DNA from: CAZSSM01 sp964609385
Lineage (GTDB): Bacteria > Planctomycetota > Planctomycetia > Isosphaerales > Isosphaeraceae
Assembly (NCBI GenBank): GCA_964609385.1
Contig: CAZSSM010000005.1
Coordinates: 62,001 to 126,000 of the forward strand
DNA: 64,000 bases
Direction of reading: 5' to 3'
The stretch's first letter is position 1. The number at the start of each line of letters is the position of its first letter. The position numbers were made by a program, and so were the translations under genes. The notes under the pieces were generated by a model, which did no database searches, was not told where the DNA came from, and saw nothing but the letters and a program-made list of their open reading frames with translations. Positions 8,674 to 17,359 of the stretch are shown in pieces.

Positions 8674-11007
8674 TCACGGTCCGACGTTCGAAGGGGCTTT
8701 CGGTTGGGGTGCGAGCTTGGTCCGATTCGGACCGGGATCAGCCGACGCGTCGGACTCGGTTCGAAGAGGATTCGAAGCGAGCGGGGCTTCTCCCAGCGTC
8801 GTCGAGGGAGCATCATCAGGTATTGAGGCTGGATCGAGGCTCCAACGAATCGCCAACTGCCATTGCCGCGTTGAATCTGCTTGGACCGTCCAGTACGGCA
8901 ACAGCGCGGTGCTCTGATAGACCCCTTCGTAGCCCCCCTCGCTCTGACTGACCGTCTGGATCGGAAAGGCCCAGAGGCCCGAGGGCACGTCCCAGGTCAG
9001 GGCCAAATGCAAATCCAACCACTCGTCGGTCAGATTCAGTCCCGAGCAGGAGTCGGCCTGGAGGTCGAGAGGGGTGTCGAGCGGTCCCAATCGCTCCCCA
9101 TCATGGGAACGGCTCAAGTAGCGGTCCTCGGCGTGACCGGCCATGGCGGCGATGTTGAATTCGATGCCGAAGAGCAGCGGCACATCGACCGGCAGTTCGG
9201 ACAAGACATAACGAATCTCAAGCGCCGATTGGTTCGCGGACAACTCGATGGATTTCTGGATGTGAATCACATGGCCATCGGCTAGCCCAGACCGTTCCAT
9301 GATCAGCCGAACCAGGCTATCCTCGGACTGAACCTTCGACAGATAGGCACCCTGTACGAAGTCACCGCGCTCGACATCACGGCAACGTCGAAGATCATCG
9401 AGGGTCGTGCTGGACGCCAGGATGTGGTCGACCAGAGACTTCCGCGGATGGCGATCGTAGACCAACAATTGGTCAAGACCATCCTGTTTCATCACGACCC
9501 GACTCGGATCGAACCGGTCTTCACCGCCGAGCGATGAGAGGTCCTGGGACTGGGGACGTTCGAGGCCGGAGGCCTGAGCGATCGCTTCATGATAGGGTTC
9601 GGGACGGCGGTCGAGCGTGGCTAACAGATTCGTTTGCGAGCGGCGATCGTCCAGTTCGTAGAGATGGCCACCACAGGCCGGTCGGATGAAGGCGACCAAG
9701 TGCGCGTTGGCCAAGCAGGCCTCCTGACGCGCGTCCAGGTTGTAGTCGGAAGTCTCGATACTCAGACGCGACTGGGGCGAGGCTGGACCGATTTTCGGGT
9801 CGGCCAGATCGAGCGCATTGTGTGCGGCGATCAGGTGACGATAGATCGCGTTGCGGAGGTGCGGCAAATAGAGTCCTCCGAACGAGCCGTGCCAATAGGG
9901 GCAGTTGCATTGGCCTTTGTAGAGGTCGGTCCGGGCCGATTCAAGATAGTCCGGGTCAGCCTCGGGCTCGGTCTCGAGGGCAGCCAGCCGCTCGGAAATA
10001 CCAAGCATTCGCGCGTACATCTCGTCGCACTCGGGGTACTTGGCCTTGAAGTTCCGCCAGTAGCCACCGGCCCGGACGAACCGTCGGAGCCGCGAGGGCT
10101 CCTCCACAGACTCCGACTGGCGGAGGGCTCGGTTGAACTCGACCTGTTGTCGGGCGGGCAAGACCCACTCGGTCATCTCGCGGTAGGAACCTTCGGGCAG
10201 ATAGACTTTGCCGCGCGGGAGAGTCTCGTCGACGACGCGAGCCAAGGTCGTCGGCTCCAGCCAGTCCCGATTCCCTTGAATCATGTCGCAGAACCGATAG
10301 AGCCAGCCTTCTTCGTAAACATGCCGATGCGTATCGGGCCAGGATCCGAACTTCTCTCCGTCATCCGCGAACAGGACCGTCGCCCCCGGCTGACGCTTGG
10401 AGATCTCCCGGAGATGCTCATAGGTGGCGTGTGGTTCCTGGAACGGGATCAGGTAACGGAGCGTCTCGCTCGAGGGGAAGACCTTGAGGAGTCGGCCGTC
10501 GTCCTCGGTGAGATAGTAGCCGTTGAGGTCGTCGCGGTTGTCCAGACCGCTGCGCCCGAAGTGATAGTCGTCCAGGATCAGGTAATCGATACCAGCTTCG
10601 GCCAAGGCGGGCACGAGATGGGGCTCCCACACGCGTTCGGGAAGCCACATACCCTTAACAGGACGCTCGAAGAGATCATGCAGGTAGTCGGTGTAGGCCC
10701 GGATCTGGCCGACGCGATCGCGATGTGGGATCATCGTCAGGATCGGTTCCTGGAACGGGCCGCCAAGCAACTCGACCCGACCGGACTGCACCTGCTCGCG
10801 GAGCTTTGCCACGTAGTCGGGCTGGTTCTCGACCAGCCATTCCAACAATGGTCCAGAGATGTGAAGTACATAAGGGATCTCTGGATAGTGACTCATCAGT
10901 TCGAGGAAGGGGCCATAGCTGCTCTGGTAGGCCGCCTCGAAGACGTTGGAGAAGTTCCCGACCGGCTGATGAATATGCAGGGCCAGGACGAGACGAACAC
11001 CGGGCAT
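8674..11007 (-). CDS. Glycoside hydrolase family 57, 4-alpha-glucanotransferase-like
   Basis: 777 residues, close in size to archaeal GH57 4-alpha-glucanotransferase/alpha-amylase. The N-terminal barrel starts LVLALHIHQPVGNF. The likely nucleophile is Glu124 in MWLPERVWEP, and the acid/base is one of the aspartates in VLFADDGEKFG (215-216), matching the positions known for the Thermococcus enzyme. The C-terminal half resembles the beta-sandwich domains DUF1925/DUF1926. AAGGA lies 9 bases before ATG 11007, and there is no signal peptide. It is expected to rearrange or trim alpha-1,4-glucans in the cytoplasm. The same-strand glycogen synthase upstream supports a glycogen role. Confidence 0.9.
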   Translation of the reverse strand: MPGVRLVLALHIHQPVGNFSNVFEAAYQSSYGPFLELMSHYPEIPYVLHISGPLLEWLVENQPDYVAKLREQVQSGRVELLGGPFQEPILTMIPHRDRVGQIRAYTDYLHDLFERPVKGMWLPERVWEPHLVPALAEAGIDYLILDDYHFGRSGLDNRDDLNGYYLTEDDGRLLKVFPSSETLRYLIPFQEPHATYEHLREISKRQPGATVLFADDGEKFGSWPDTHRHVYEEGWLYRFCDMIQGNRDWLEPTTLARVVDETLPRGKVYLPEGSYREMTEWVLPARQQVEFNRALRQSESVEEPSRLRRFVRAGGYWRNFKAKYPECDEMYARMLGISERLAALETEPEADPDYLESARTDLYKGQCNCPYWHGSFGGLYLPHLRNAIYRHLIAAHNALDLADPKIGPASPQSRLSIETSDYNLDARQEACLANAHLVAFIRPACGGHLYELDDRRSQTNLLATLDRRPEPYHEAIAQASGLERPQSQDLSSLGGEDRFDPSRVVMKQDGLDQLLVYDRHPRKSLVDHILASSTTLDDLRRCRDVERGDFVQGAYLSKVQSEDSLVRLIMERSGLADGHVIHIQKSIELSANQSALEIRYVLSELPVDVPLLFGIEFNIAAMAGHAEDRYLSRSHDGERLGPLDTPLDLQADSCSGLNLTDEWLDLHLALTWDVPSGLWAFPIQTVSQSEGGYEGVYQSTALLPYWTVQADSTRQWQLAIRWSLDPASIPDDAPSTTLGEAPLASNPLRTESDASADPGPNRTKLAPQPKAPSNVGP

Positions 11008-11272
11008 CTCGCGATTTCCTTGCCGTTGGAGAGGTCAGCAGGTGCGGTCGGGCGACCCGACCGGGGAGGATTCGACGGACGATCGGATGGTGAGAGATCG
11101 AGTCGAACGGCTCGTTCCGGACCATGCGACCGCGAGGCATCGGAAATCGAGGAGCACCCTCGAAGGCTGTCGACGCGACCTGCGAATTTGTCGTCTCGAG
11201 CCATTTCCAAGATCAATCAGATTCGATTCTTCGAAACCGATGCGGAGGCGTCAATCGCGGCGACAGGCTTTT

Positions 11273-12823
11273 TCAGGAGACTTCCGCTGGGATCCGTCGC
11301 GAGCTGATTTGCCGGTAGAGTTGAGCATACTGGGTGGCGCTTCGGTCCCAGGACCAATCGGCAGACATCCCGGCGATGACCAAATCGTCCCAGGCCCGTC
11401 GATCGCGCCAGAGTTCCAGGGCGCGTCCCAAGGCTTCCCGAAGCGCCTCCGGGGTGGCCGGACCAAACTGGATCCCGGTGGCCGATCGATCGACCAGAGC
11501 TTGCGGCGTGGCATCGACCACCGTATCAGCAAGGCCCCCGGTGGCCCGGACCAGTGGGACCGTCCCGTAAGCCAAGCTGTAGAGTTGGTTCAGACCACAG
11601 GGCTCGTAGAGGCTCGGCATCAGGAAGATGTCGGCACCCGCCTCGATCTGGTGGGCTAGCTCGGGAGAAAACTCCAAGAACGCCCGGAGCTTGCCCGGAT
11701 AACGGCTTGAGAGATCGTTCAGGACCTCGTGATACCGGGGTTGCCCCACGCCCAGCACGACCATCTGGACGTCGCGTGCCAGGAGGTCGTTGGCCACGGC
11801 AACCAGCAAATCCCAGCCCTTTTGCGGGTCAAGCCGACCGATCTGGGTGAACAAGGGGACGTCCGGGCGCTCGGGAAGACCGGCTCGGCGTTGGAGGAAG
11901 GCTTTGCAGGCCGATTTGCCCGAGCGATCATCCCGATCGTAACGCGCCGCCAGATGGCGATCGGTCGATGGGTTCCAGACTTCGGTGTCGATCCCGTTGA
12001 CGATCCCACTGAGGTCCGCAGAACGCCCGCTCAAGAGGCCGTCCAAGCCACATCCCAGTTCGCGCGTCTGGATCTCTCGCGCGTAGGTTGGACTGACCGT
12101 ATTGAGTCGGTCGGCAAAGACCAAACCCGACTTCAACAGGTTGAGCTGACCAAAAAACTCCAACTGGTCCCAGCGGAAGAGCCGCTCGTTCAGGCCCGTC
12201 AGGGGATACTCCGAGGCGGGCATGAGCCCTTGATAGGCCAGGTTGTGGATCGTGAGCAGGGTCCCGACACCCTCAAAGTGAGGGTCTCTGGCGTAGAGTT
12301 CACGCAAGTAAACGGGGATCAGTCCGGTCTGCCAGTCGTTGCAGTGCAGGACGTCGATGTCGAGACCCAGTCGGGCGATCGCTTGCAGCACGGCGCGATC
12401 GAAGAAGACGAACCGTGCCGCGTTGTCCGGGTAGTCCTGCCCAGCCTCCTGGTACAAGCCGGGGCGGTCGTAGTAATCGGGATGATCGATCAAGTAGACC
12501 GTTACGTCGGTGTCGGGAAGGCTGGTCCGATAGAGGTGGCCGGCCACCAAGCTTGAACCGACCGGAACGCGGACGACCACCCCGGTCGCTTCGAGGCCGT
12601 CGGACAGGCTCCAGCAACGGGGGTAGCAGGGCATGAAGACCGTGACCCGAAGGCCCAGCCGCCTCAACGCTTTGGGCAACGCGCCGACGACGTCGGCCAG
12701 CCCACCGGTCTTCGCGAACGGCACAACCTCCGAAGCGATCATCGCGACGTGTGGCCTCGAGGCCATTGAAGACGGGCCCGTTCGGCCGATCCGATCCGAC
12801 TGACTCGCTTCGAGCATGCTCAT
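11273..12823 (-). CDS. glgA: Glycogen synthase (ADP-glucose type)
   Basis: 516 residues from ATG 12823, which has a GGGATGAG-like site upstream; a TTG at 12841 and an ATG at 12766 are alternatives. It is a GT5 glycosyltransferase: SEVVPFAKTGGLADVVGALP carries the ADP-glucose-binding KTGGL motif (Lys38), DVLHCNDWQTGLIPVYL follows, and the C-terminal Rossmann domain has TQIGRLDPQKGWDLL, then MPSLYEPCGLNQLYSLAYGT with the Glu-x7-Glu-type region. It transfers glucose from ADP-glucose to glycogen ends. It sits upstream of the GH57 enzyme with a 265-base gap, a compact glycogen pair on one strand. Confidence 0.95.
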   Translation of the reverse strand: MSMLEASQSDRIGRTGPSSMASRPHVAMIASEVVPFAKTGGLADVVGALPKALRRLGLRVTVFMPCYPRCWSLSDGLEATGVVVRVPVGSSLVAGHLYRTSLPDTDVTVYLIDHPDYYDRPGLYQEAGQDYPDNAARFVFFDRAVLQAIARLGLDIDVLHCNDWQTGLIPVYLRELYARDPHFEGVGTLLTIHNLAYQGLMPASEYPLTGLNERLFRWDQLEFFGQLNLLKSGLVFADRLNTVSPTYAREIQTRELGCGLDGLLSGRSADLSGIVNGIDTEVWNPSTDRHLAARYDRDDRSGKSACKAFLQRRAGLPERPDVPLFTQIGRLDPQKGWDLLVAVANDLLARDVQMVVLGVGQPRYHEVLNDLSSRYPGKLRAFLEFSPELAHQIEAGADIFLMPSLYEPCGLNQLYSLAYGTVPLVRATGGLADTVVDATPQALVDRSATGIQFGPATPEALREALGRALELWRDRRAWDDLVIAGMSADWSWDRSATQYAQLYRQISSRRIPAEVS

Positions 12824-12924
12824 CGGCTCATCCCGTCTCAACCTCTGTGGCCCCAGCTCGGAGACCGCCCGGACCGTCGCTTCCGTTCAGCCTGGCACGA
12901 GTCTAGTCGTGTTGCCGAATCGGC

Positions 12925-15435
12925 TCAATCCGCATCGATCGGCCGTGGAGTCTTCGATGGCGGCTCGACACCCGATCGCCGCATCGTCGAAGCCGAACGC
13001 GCTCGGATCCACGAGGTCGCGATCAGGCCCAAGCACGCCGATGCCCCAAAAAAGCTCAACAGCGAGGCTTCGACCAGGCGAGTTGGATGATAAGCCAGTT
13101 CGAACCGAGTCGTCTGAATCGGAATCGTGCCGTCCTCTTGAAGATCGTTCGACGGGATGAAGACGCTTTGCAGGCCGCCGTTGGCTGTCCCCACGGGTCG
13201 CCAATCCGAGCCGTTGAGACGGAAGACCCAGCCGGGATATGATGTTCGTCGGATGACGACATGGCACGCCCCGTCGTGGAGCACCGTACCCCGGAGACCG
13301 ACCGGGTCCCAGCGCGCCAGCTCGGCCGTCGTGGCGGGAGGCGATTCGTACGCCTCGATCGGCCAATCGGTCTCGAAAAACCAGGCGATCGCCGAATCCC
13401 CTTCCGGAACAATCAGGAGCTTCTTCGCCATCTCGGTGCGATCGCTGACGAAATCGGCCCGTCTCGCGACGATCAAGTCCGGGGCTGGATCGGGATAACG
13501 AACAAGCCGCCAGCGACCACGCTCTGACGGTTCCCCGTAGATTTGGGTCAAACGGTCGAGCATCGGGTCGGGCCCCTCACGAATGACCTCGACGTCGTCG
13601 CGGTCTAAAGCTGGATCCAGCCGTGATGCCTCCCAGACTCCGTGCGTCACGCCCAAACGTCGGAGCGTCGCGCCCGCCTCGTAGGTCGACATCAGACGGG
13701 GTTCTTCCTCCAGAACTTGCAGTTCTGGATGAGGCGGTGGCTGAGCAAACCCAATGTATGGTGTCGCTGTTGCCTGGCCGAGTCGGACCGGAATGTTGTC
13801 CAGTTGCCCCGTGACTCGCTCGACCCCATCGGAAGCGGCCAGTGCTTCCAAGGTTGGGCTGGAACTGGCCAGATCGCGCGACCAACCCCAACGCGTCGTG
13901 CCATGGTAGTACCAATAGCCCAGTTCCAGACCCGTTGCCAGGATCAAGACGAGGGGTCCCAGCCGGTTCCGATTCCGAGACCAGAAGACGAGCATCAACA
14001 GAGCCGATATCCAGGTCGCCGCCGCCACAATCAGGGCATCGCGGCCGTGACCGTCAACGAGACGTTCCCAGAGCGTTTCATCAACCCCAACGATCGACCA
14101 AGCAAAAGCGGCCACCACGTAGATCGCCGCCAATACGGAACCGATCGCGATGCGTCGGCGCGACACATTGGGATCTAGCGCTGAGCCGGCCAGCAAAGCG
14201 AGACCGAGATGGGTCCAAACCAGATAACGGGCCGGGCATCGAAAGAGTCCGAGACCGGGGACTTTGGTCACCCATCGATACCCGTCGAGCCACCAGGCCG
14301 GCATCGTCGCCAAAGCCAGCGAAACCACAACGAACACACGAATCAGGTGCAGCGATCGGTCTCCACGGCCTGGAACGAACCCAATGACGGCCAAGACCAA
14401 CGGGATCGCGCCGATGTAGAGGCAAGCCTCAAAGCCCGACGTCCCCTTCCCATACCAATAGGGATCCTCGTGACCCTGCAAGAAGCCGCGATAAAGCTGA
14501 GGAATGACCGATTCAGGCCACGCCCAGGATGGATAGAAGTAAAAGGCCAACTCTCGAAATGGACGCTCGTCGAAGCCGACGAATCGGGCCAGTTCCCAAC
14601 TGGCGTTGAGTTGAATCGCTGCCAAGGCGCTGGCCAAACCGACAGCCCCCATCAGCCCGAACACGCGTGCCCAAGTTGATCGGTTGATGAACCTGTATTT
14701 GAGATTCGTCATGAGCGATGATGCTTGAGTTCCGGTCCCCCCCTGACCTGTCCGGCCAAGATGCCCCGAGGCTGATTGATCGATTAACGCCCGCCAGAAA
14801 CCAGTGACGATGACGGCCGCTCCTGTATACGTCTGCATCTGGAAGTGACCGAGAAAGAGCTGAACTCCCATGGCCAAACCGACGCCCCCAACCCAGCCGA
14901 TTCGTCCGGATGCCAGATACCGTTCGGTCATCCAGAGGATCCAGGGGATGTAGGCGATCGAATGACAGAACATCTCATGGCTGGAATGGATCGTCATAAA
15001 GCCGGAATAGCAAAATGTGACCGAGGCGAGGCATGATCCCCAAGAAGCCAAACCTAAAACACGTGCATATTGGTACGTGCCCAATCCTAGCAAGACGACG
15101 TGGCACCACATCGAAATTCGATAGGCCGAATCGACGGGAAAAATCCCATAAACCAAAGTGTTGAAAGGATAGAAGGCGGCCACATGGCTCTCAGCGATGA
15201 GCGGCAGGCCGATCCCGAACGCGTCGCTCCAGAACGGCAGCGTGCCTTCATCGATCGCTGTGGCCAACGCTGCCTTGATCGGGCGATAGATCCGCTCTGG
15301 ATCGCCGCCCACGGGTTGCCAGCCGATCCAGAGCGGGCTCACGATGCCACCGACCACGATGAACATCGTGATCAAAGCCGGGTGGCACGGCCATGCCTTC
15401 AAACCTGAATGCAATAAACGACCCATCCCCGACAT
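12925..15435 (-). CDS. YfhO-like multi-pass membrane protein
   Basis: About 836 residues. Some twelve hydrophobic segments fill the first two-thirds, including ALITMFIVVGGIVSPLWIGW and IAIGSVLAAIYVVAAFAW, and an extracytoplasmic Asp-containing loop (WQPVGGDPERIYRP) follows the first helix, as in GT-C/YfhO-type proteins. The soluble C-terminal third ends with one more helix near LLSFFGASACLGLIATSWI. YfhO in Bacillus helps glycosylate lipoteichoic acid; the planctomycete acceptor is unknown. ATG 15435 is used; ATG 15426 and GTG 15480 are also possible, and the ribosome site does not separate them. Confidence 0.78.
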   Translation of the reverse strand: MSGMGRLLHSGLKAWPCHPALITMFIVVGGIVSPLWIGWQPVGGDPERIYRPIKAALATAIDEGTLPFWSDAFGIGLPLIAESHVAAFYPFNTLVYGIFPVDSAYRISMWCHVVLLGLGTYQYARVLGLASWGSCLASVTFCYSGFMTIHSSHEMFCHSIAYIPWILWMTERYLASGRIGWVGGVGLAMGVQLFLGHFQMQTYTGAAVIVTGFWRALIDQSASGHLGRTGQGGTGTQASSLMTNLKYRFINRSTWARVFGLMGAVGLASALAAIQLNASWELARFVGFDERPFRELAFYFYPSWAWPESVIPQLYRGFLQGHEDPYWYGKGTSGFEACLYIGAIPLVLAVIGFVPGRGDRSLHLIRVFVVVSLALATMPAWWLDGYRWVTKVPGLGLFRCPARYLVWTHLGLALLAGSALDPNVSRRRIAIGSVLAAIYVVAAFAWSIVGVDETLWERLVDGHGRDALIVAAATWISALLMLVFWSRNRNRLGPLVLILATGLELGYWYYHGTTRWGWSRDLASSSPTLEALAASDGVERVTGQLDNIPVRLGQATATPYIGFAQPPPHPELQVLEEEPRLMSTYEAGATLRRLGVTHGVWEASRLDPALDRDDVEVIREGPDPMLDRLTQIYGEPSERGRWRLVRYPDPAPDLIVARRADFVSDRTEMAKKLLIVPEGDSAIAWFFETDWPIEAYESPPATTAELARWDPVGLRGTVLHDGACHVVIRRTSYPGWVFRLNGSDWRPVGTANGGLQSVFIPSNDLQEDGTIPIQTTRFELAYHPTRLVEASLLSFFGASACLGLIATSWIRARSASTMRRSGVEPPSKTPRPIDAD

Positions 15436-15473
15436 CGTCTCCGCACGTCGACACCCTCGGATTGGAGATTCCC

Positions 15474-15695
15474 ATGACACAATCGAGCGTAGTCATTCGA
15501 TATGGGGCTCGACAAGCGACTATCTACGATTGCGTGAGAAGGAACATTCCGAAGGGGGCCGACGAGGTCCCGAAGCTCGCGTCCGGACACGAGACGACAG
15601 GACCGAACGTCGGCCTATTGCGCACGCAGGTGTTGGGGCCACAATCCGTAGCGCCGGTCTGGGCTCAGTTCATCAAGGCTTCTTCACGCATTTGA
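15474..15695 (+). pseudogene. Possible PSP1-domain remnant or small 73-residue ORF
   Basis: ATG at 15474 has GGAG 8 bases upstream and opens a 73-codon frame. It begins SSVVIRYGARQ and later reads NIPKGADEV, then VGLLRTQVLGP. In another frame the middle stretch (about 15585-15615) reads VRTRDDRTE. Joined, these give the order of a PSP1 domain: VRYG start, PKG-D-V, VRT-D-RG-TE, VG-LL. That suggests a truncated PSP1 gene with two compensating shifts, or base errors. The last 31 bases overlap the convergent Rad52-like gene. It could also be a short real peptide or chance; the fit was made by eye. Confidence 0.33.
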
Positions 15696-16555
15696 GACGT
15701 TCCTGAGACCTCGTCTTGGACGATCCGCGAGGCTTCCTGGTAGCCGAGCCGGACCTGTTCGGCATCCCATTCGAGCATCCGGCTGGGGAACTCCTGTTCG
15801 CTGCCCCAACGATCCAGTTGGCTGAGCAACTTGATGCCGTGTCGTTCTTCCTGGTCGCGGACCCAGGCGAACAGCGCACGACCGGTCTTCGGCGCCGTGC
15901 CGTTGCCTCGTGGTGAGGCTTTACGGGCCTTCGGTGTCGGCGTAGAGACACCTTCATCGGCTCGGACCTCAGACCGTCTGGATGCTCCCTTCGACGCGTT
16001 CGATCCGTTCCGTGTTGGGGGCTCCGGGGTCTGCTTCGATTCATTCGTTGAAGTGCCCGACCTCGAGGCGACCTGGCTACTATCGGCCGAAGTCGCGACA
16101 TCTGATGCGGCCGAGGCTCGCGGCGGAGCCTTAAGGAACGCCTCGGGCCTTGCCGGATGCGTGACGAACAGGCTCTGTTCTCGACCGAAGTCGGGCACCC
16201 CGTCCTGGTAGAGATAGCGCCCGACACCGAATTTCGCGGCGGCACGCTTGAACGCATCGGAGTACGCCGACTTATCGTCGTCGCCCGGATCGGCCATCCC
16301 TGCATTACCGCCGGCATCTTGTTTGGTCAGGATCTGACCATCGGGTAGGCGGATGCTTAATTCGCACAGGACCGAGTGGTTCGACGGCGTGAAGCGATCC
16401 CACCAGTTTTCGGGGCCGAGCACGTTGTCGAGTCGATTCATTGCGGTCCGGGCCGTGATGTAGCTGAACTCACGTCCCGACTGACTCCGCGTTTTCACTT
16501 CGTCGTCGCCAAAGCGGGCAGCGAGGGCTGCGAATAGGTCTGGGTAGCGCGTCAT
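15665..16555 (-). CDS. Rad52/Rad22-like single-strand annealing protein
   Basis: 296 residues from ATG 16555. Residues 1-120 match the Rad52/22 domain: FGDDEVKTRSQSGREFSYIT, then ARTAMNRLDNVLGPENWWDR, and the hallmark SAYSDAFKRAAAKFGVGRYLY end (97-117). A Ser/Pro/Thr-rich linker (about 145-225) leads to a helical C-terminal segment starting ALFAWVRDQEERHGIKLL. Rad52-family proteins anneal complementary single strands during recombination; bacterial ones are often phage-derived recombinases. Here it is a stand-alone chromosomal gene with its own predicted promoter about 200 bases upstream. An upstream ATG at 16606 would add 17 residues. Confidence 0.86.
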   Translation of the reverse strand: MTRYPDLFAALAARFGDDEVKTRSQSGREFSYITARTAMNRLDNVLGPENWWDRFTPSNHSVLCELSIRLPDGQILTKQDAGGNAGMADPGDDDKSAYSDAFKRAAAKFGVGRYLYQDGVPDFGREQSLFVTHPARPEAFLKAPPRASAASDVATSADSSQVASRSGTSTNESKQTPEPPTRNGSNASKGASRRSEVRADEGVSTPTPKARKASPRGNGTAPKTGRALFAWVRDQEERHGIKLLSQLDRWGSEQEFPSRMLEWDAEQVRLGYQEASRIVQDEVSGTSQMREEALMN

Positions 16556-16757
16556 GGAAGTCTTGCCCCCCGGAGGACAGTCCAGTCCGGTTTCGACGCG
16601 GGCCATCACCGGCCCGACACGCCAATTTCGAAACCGACCGACTCCCTCGGATGTCGGACCGGGTGCGAGTGTCACGCTTCGAGTTCCCACTCGGAACGAA
16701 ACACGATCGATTCGTCCTTGGTTCGAACGGAAATCCGAACCCTCAACGAACACCCAG

Positions 16758-16786
16758 ATTATAGTGAACCAATGATCAGTATACAA
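16758..16786 (-). promoter_or_regulatory. Sigma70-type promoter for the Rad52-like gene
   Basis: On the minus strand TTGTAT (16781-16786) and a perfect TATAAT (16758-16763) are 17 bases apart in a locally AT-rich patch. Transcription would start near 16751, leaving a leader of about 195 bases before ATG 16555. No obvious operator palindrome overlaps it. Confidence 0.6.
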
Positions 16787-16925
16787 GGGCCATTTTTCGC
16801 GGTGTCGCTTTTCGAAGAGCTGGGTCAACTGAGCGATCCCAATCTCCAGGCCGATCCTTCGACCGTGATGTGGATTCCAGCAAACGGCGCGATCGAGGCA
16901 AAATAGGCGGGGAGATCGTTGCGCA

Positions 16926-16963
16926 CGAAAAGAGCCCGACCAGGATCGATCCCGGTCGGGCTC
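16926..16963 (-). terminator. Intrinsic terminator after the small membrane-protein gene
   Basis: A perfect 10-bp stem (16932-16941 with 16954-16963; GAGCCCGACC and its complement) with a 12-base loop. On the minus strand the stem is followed by TTTTCG. It lies about 70 bases past the stop of the 56-residue gene at 17035 and also shields the Rad52-like gene downstream. Confidence 0.8.
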
Positions 16964-17034
16964 GTGAGTGGAGAAACGCTACGTCCGTGAGTCAACGTCC
17001 GACTTAACGACGAGGACGGGAGTGGCCCACGATG

Positions 17035-17205
17035 TCAGGGACTGAGTTGGAACTCGTAGCGATTCAGCAGCAGGGCCAGCAGGATGATACCGAGGAGCAG
17101 GCCGCCCAGAGAAACCGACAGGAGCGTCTCGTATGCGCTCCAGGCGGGCTTCTCAACGCTGATCTGACGGCCCTTGAGATTTTTCGGAGACGGTTTCTTA
17201 GCCAC
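17035..17205 (-). CDS. 56-residue single-pass membrane protein
   Basis: A short frame starting GTG at 17205, with GGGAG about 6 bases upstream, and ending TGA at 17035. It encodes a basic N-terminus (VAKKPSPKNLKGRQISVEKP), then a hydrophobic helix of about 20 residues (LSVSLGGLLLGIILLALLLN), then a short RYEFQLSP tail, so it is an inner-membrane peptide with a cytoplasmic basic end by the positive-inside rule. It follows the coiled-coil membrane protein on the same strand and is followed by a strong terminator, which supports a real transcript. Function unknown. Similar short proteins exist in planctomycetes as far as I recall, but I cannot name a family. Confidence 0.72.
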   Translation of the reverse strand: MAKKPSPKNLKGRQISVEKPAWSAYETLLSVSLGGLLLGIILLALLLNRYEFQLSP

Positions 17206-17359
17206 GGTCTGCTCCCAAGACTTGTGGACGCTCTGGAGATGGAATGAGTGGGTCGAGGAATCGTGACGAGACGCATTGTGTCAGTGTGTCGAGACCGAGC
17301 GACTCGATCGCGATTCGGTTCTCGGCAGAACGACCTCACTGCGAACGAACCAACAGCCA

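Larger units (their letters stand above)
16556..17034. other. Intergenic region upstream of the Rad52-like gene
   Basis: 480 bases without a supported gene. It contains a minus-strand sigma70-type promoter at 16758-16786 for the Rad52-like gene and a strong minus-strand terminator at 16932-16963 for the membrane-peptide gene upstream. The frame of the Rad52-like protein stays open to 16828, but the extra codons do not resemble the family. Confidence 0.7.
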
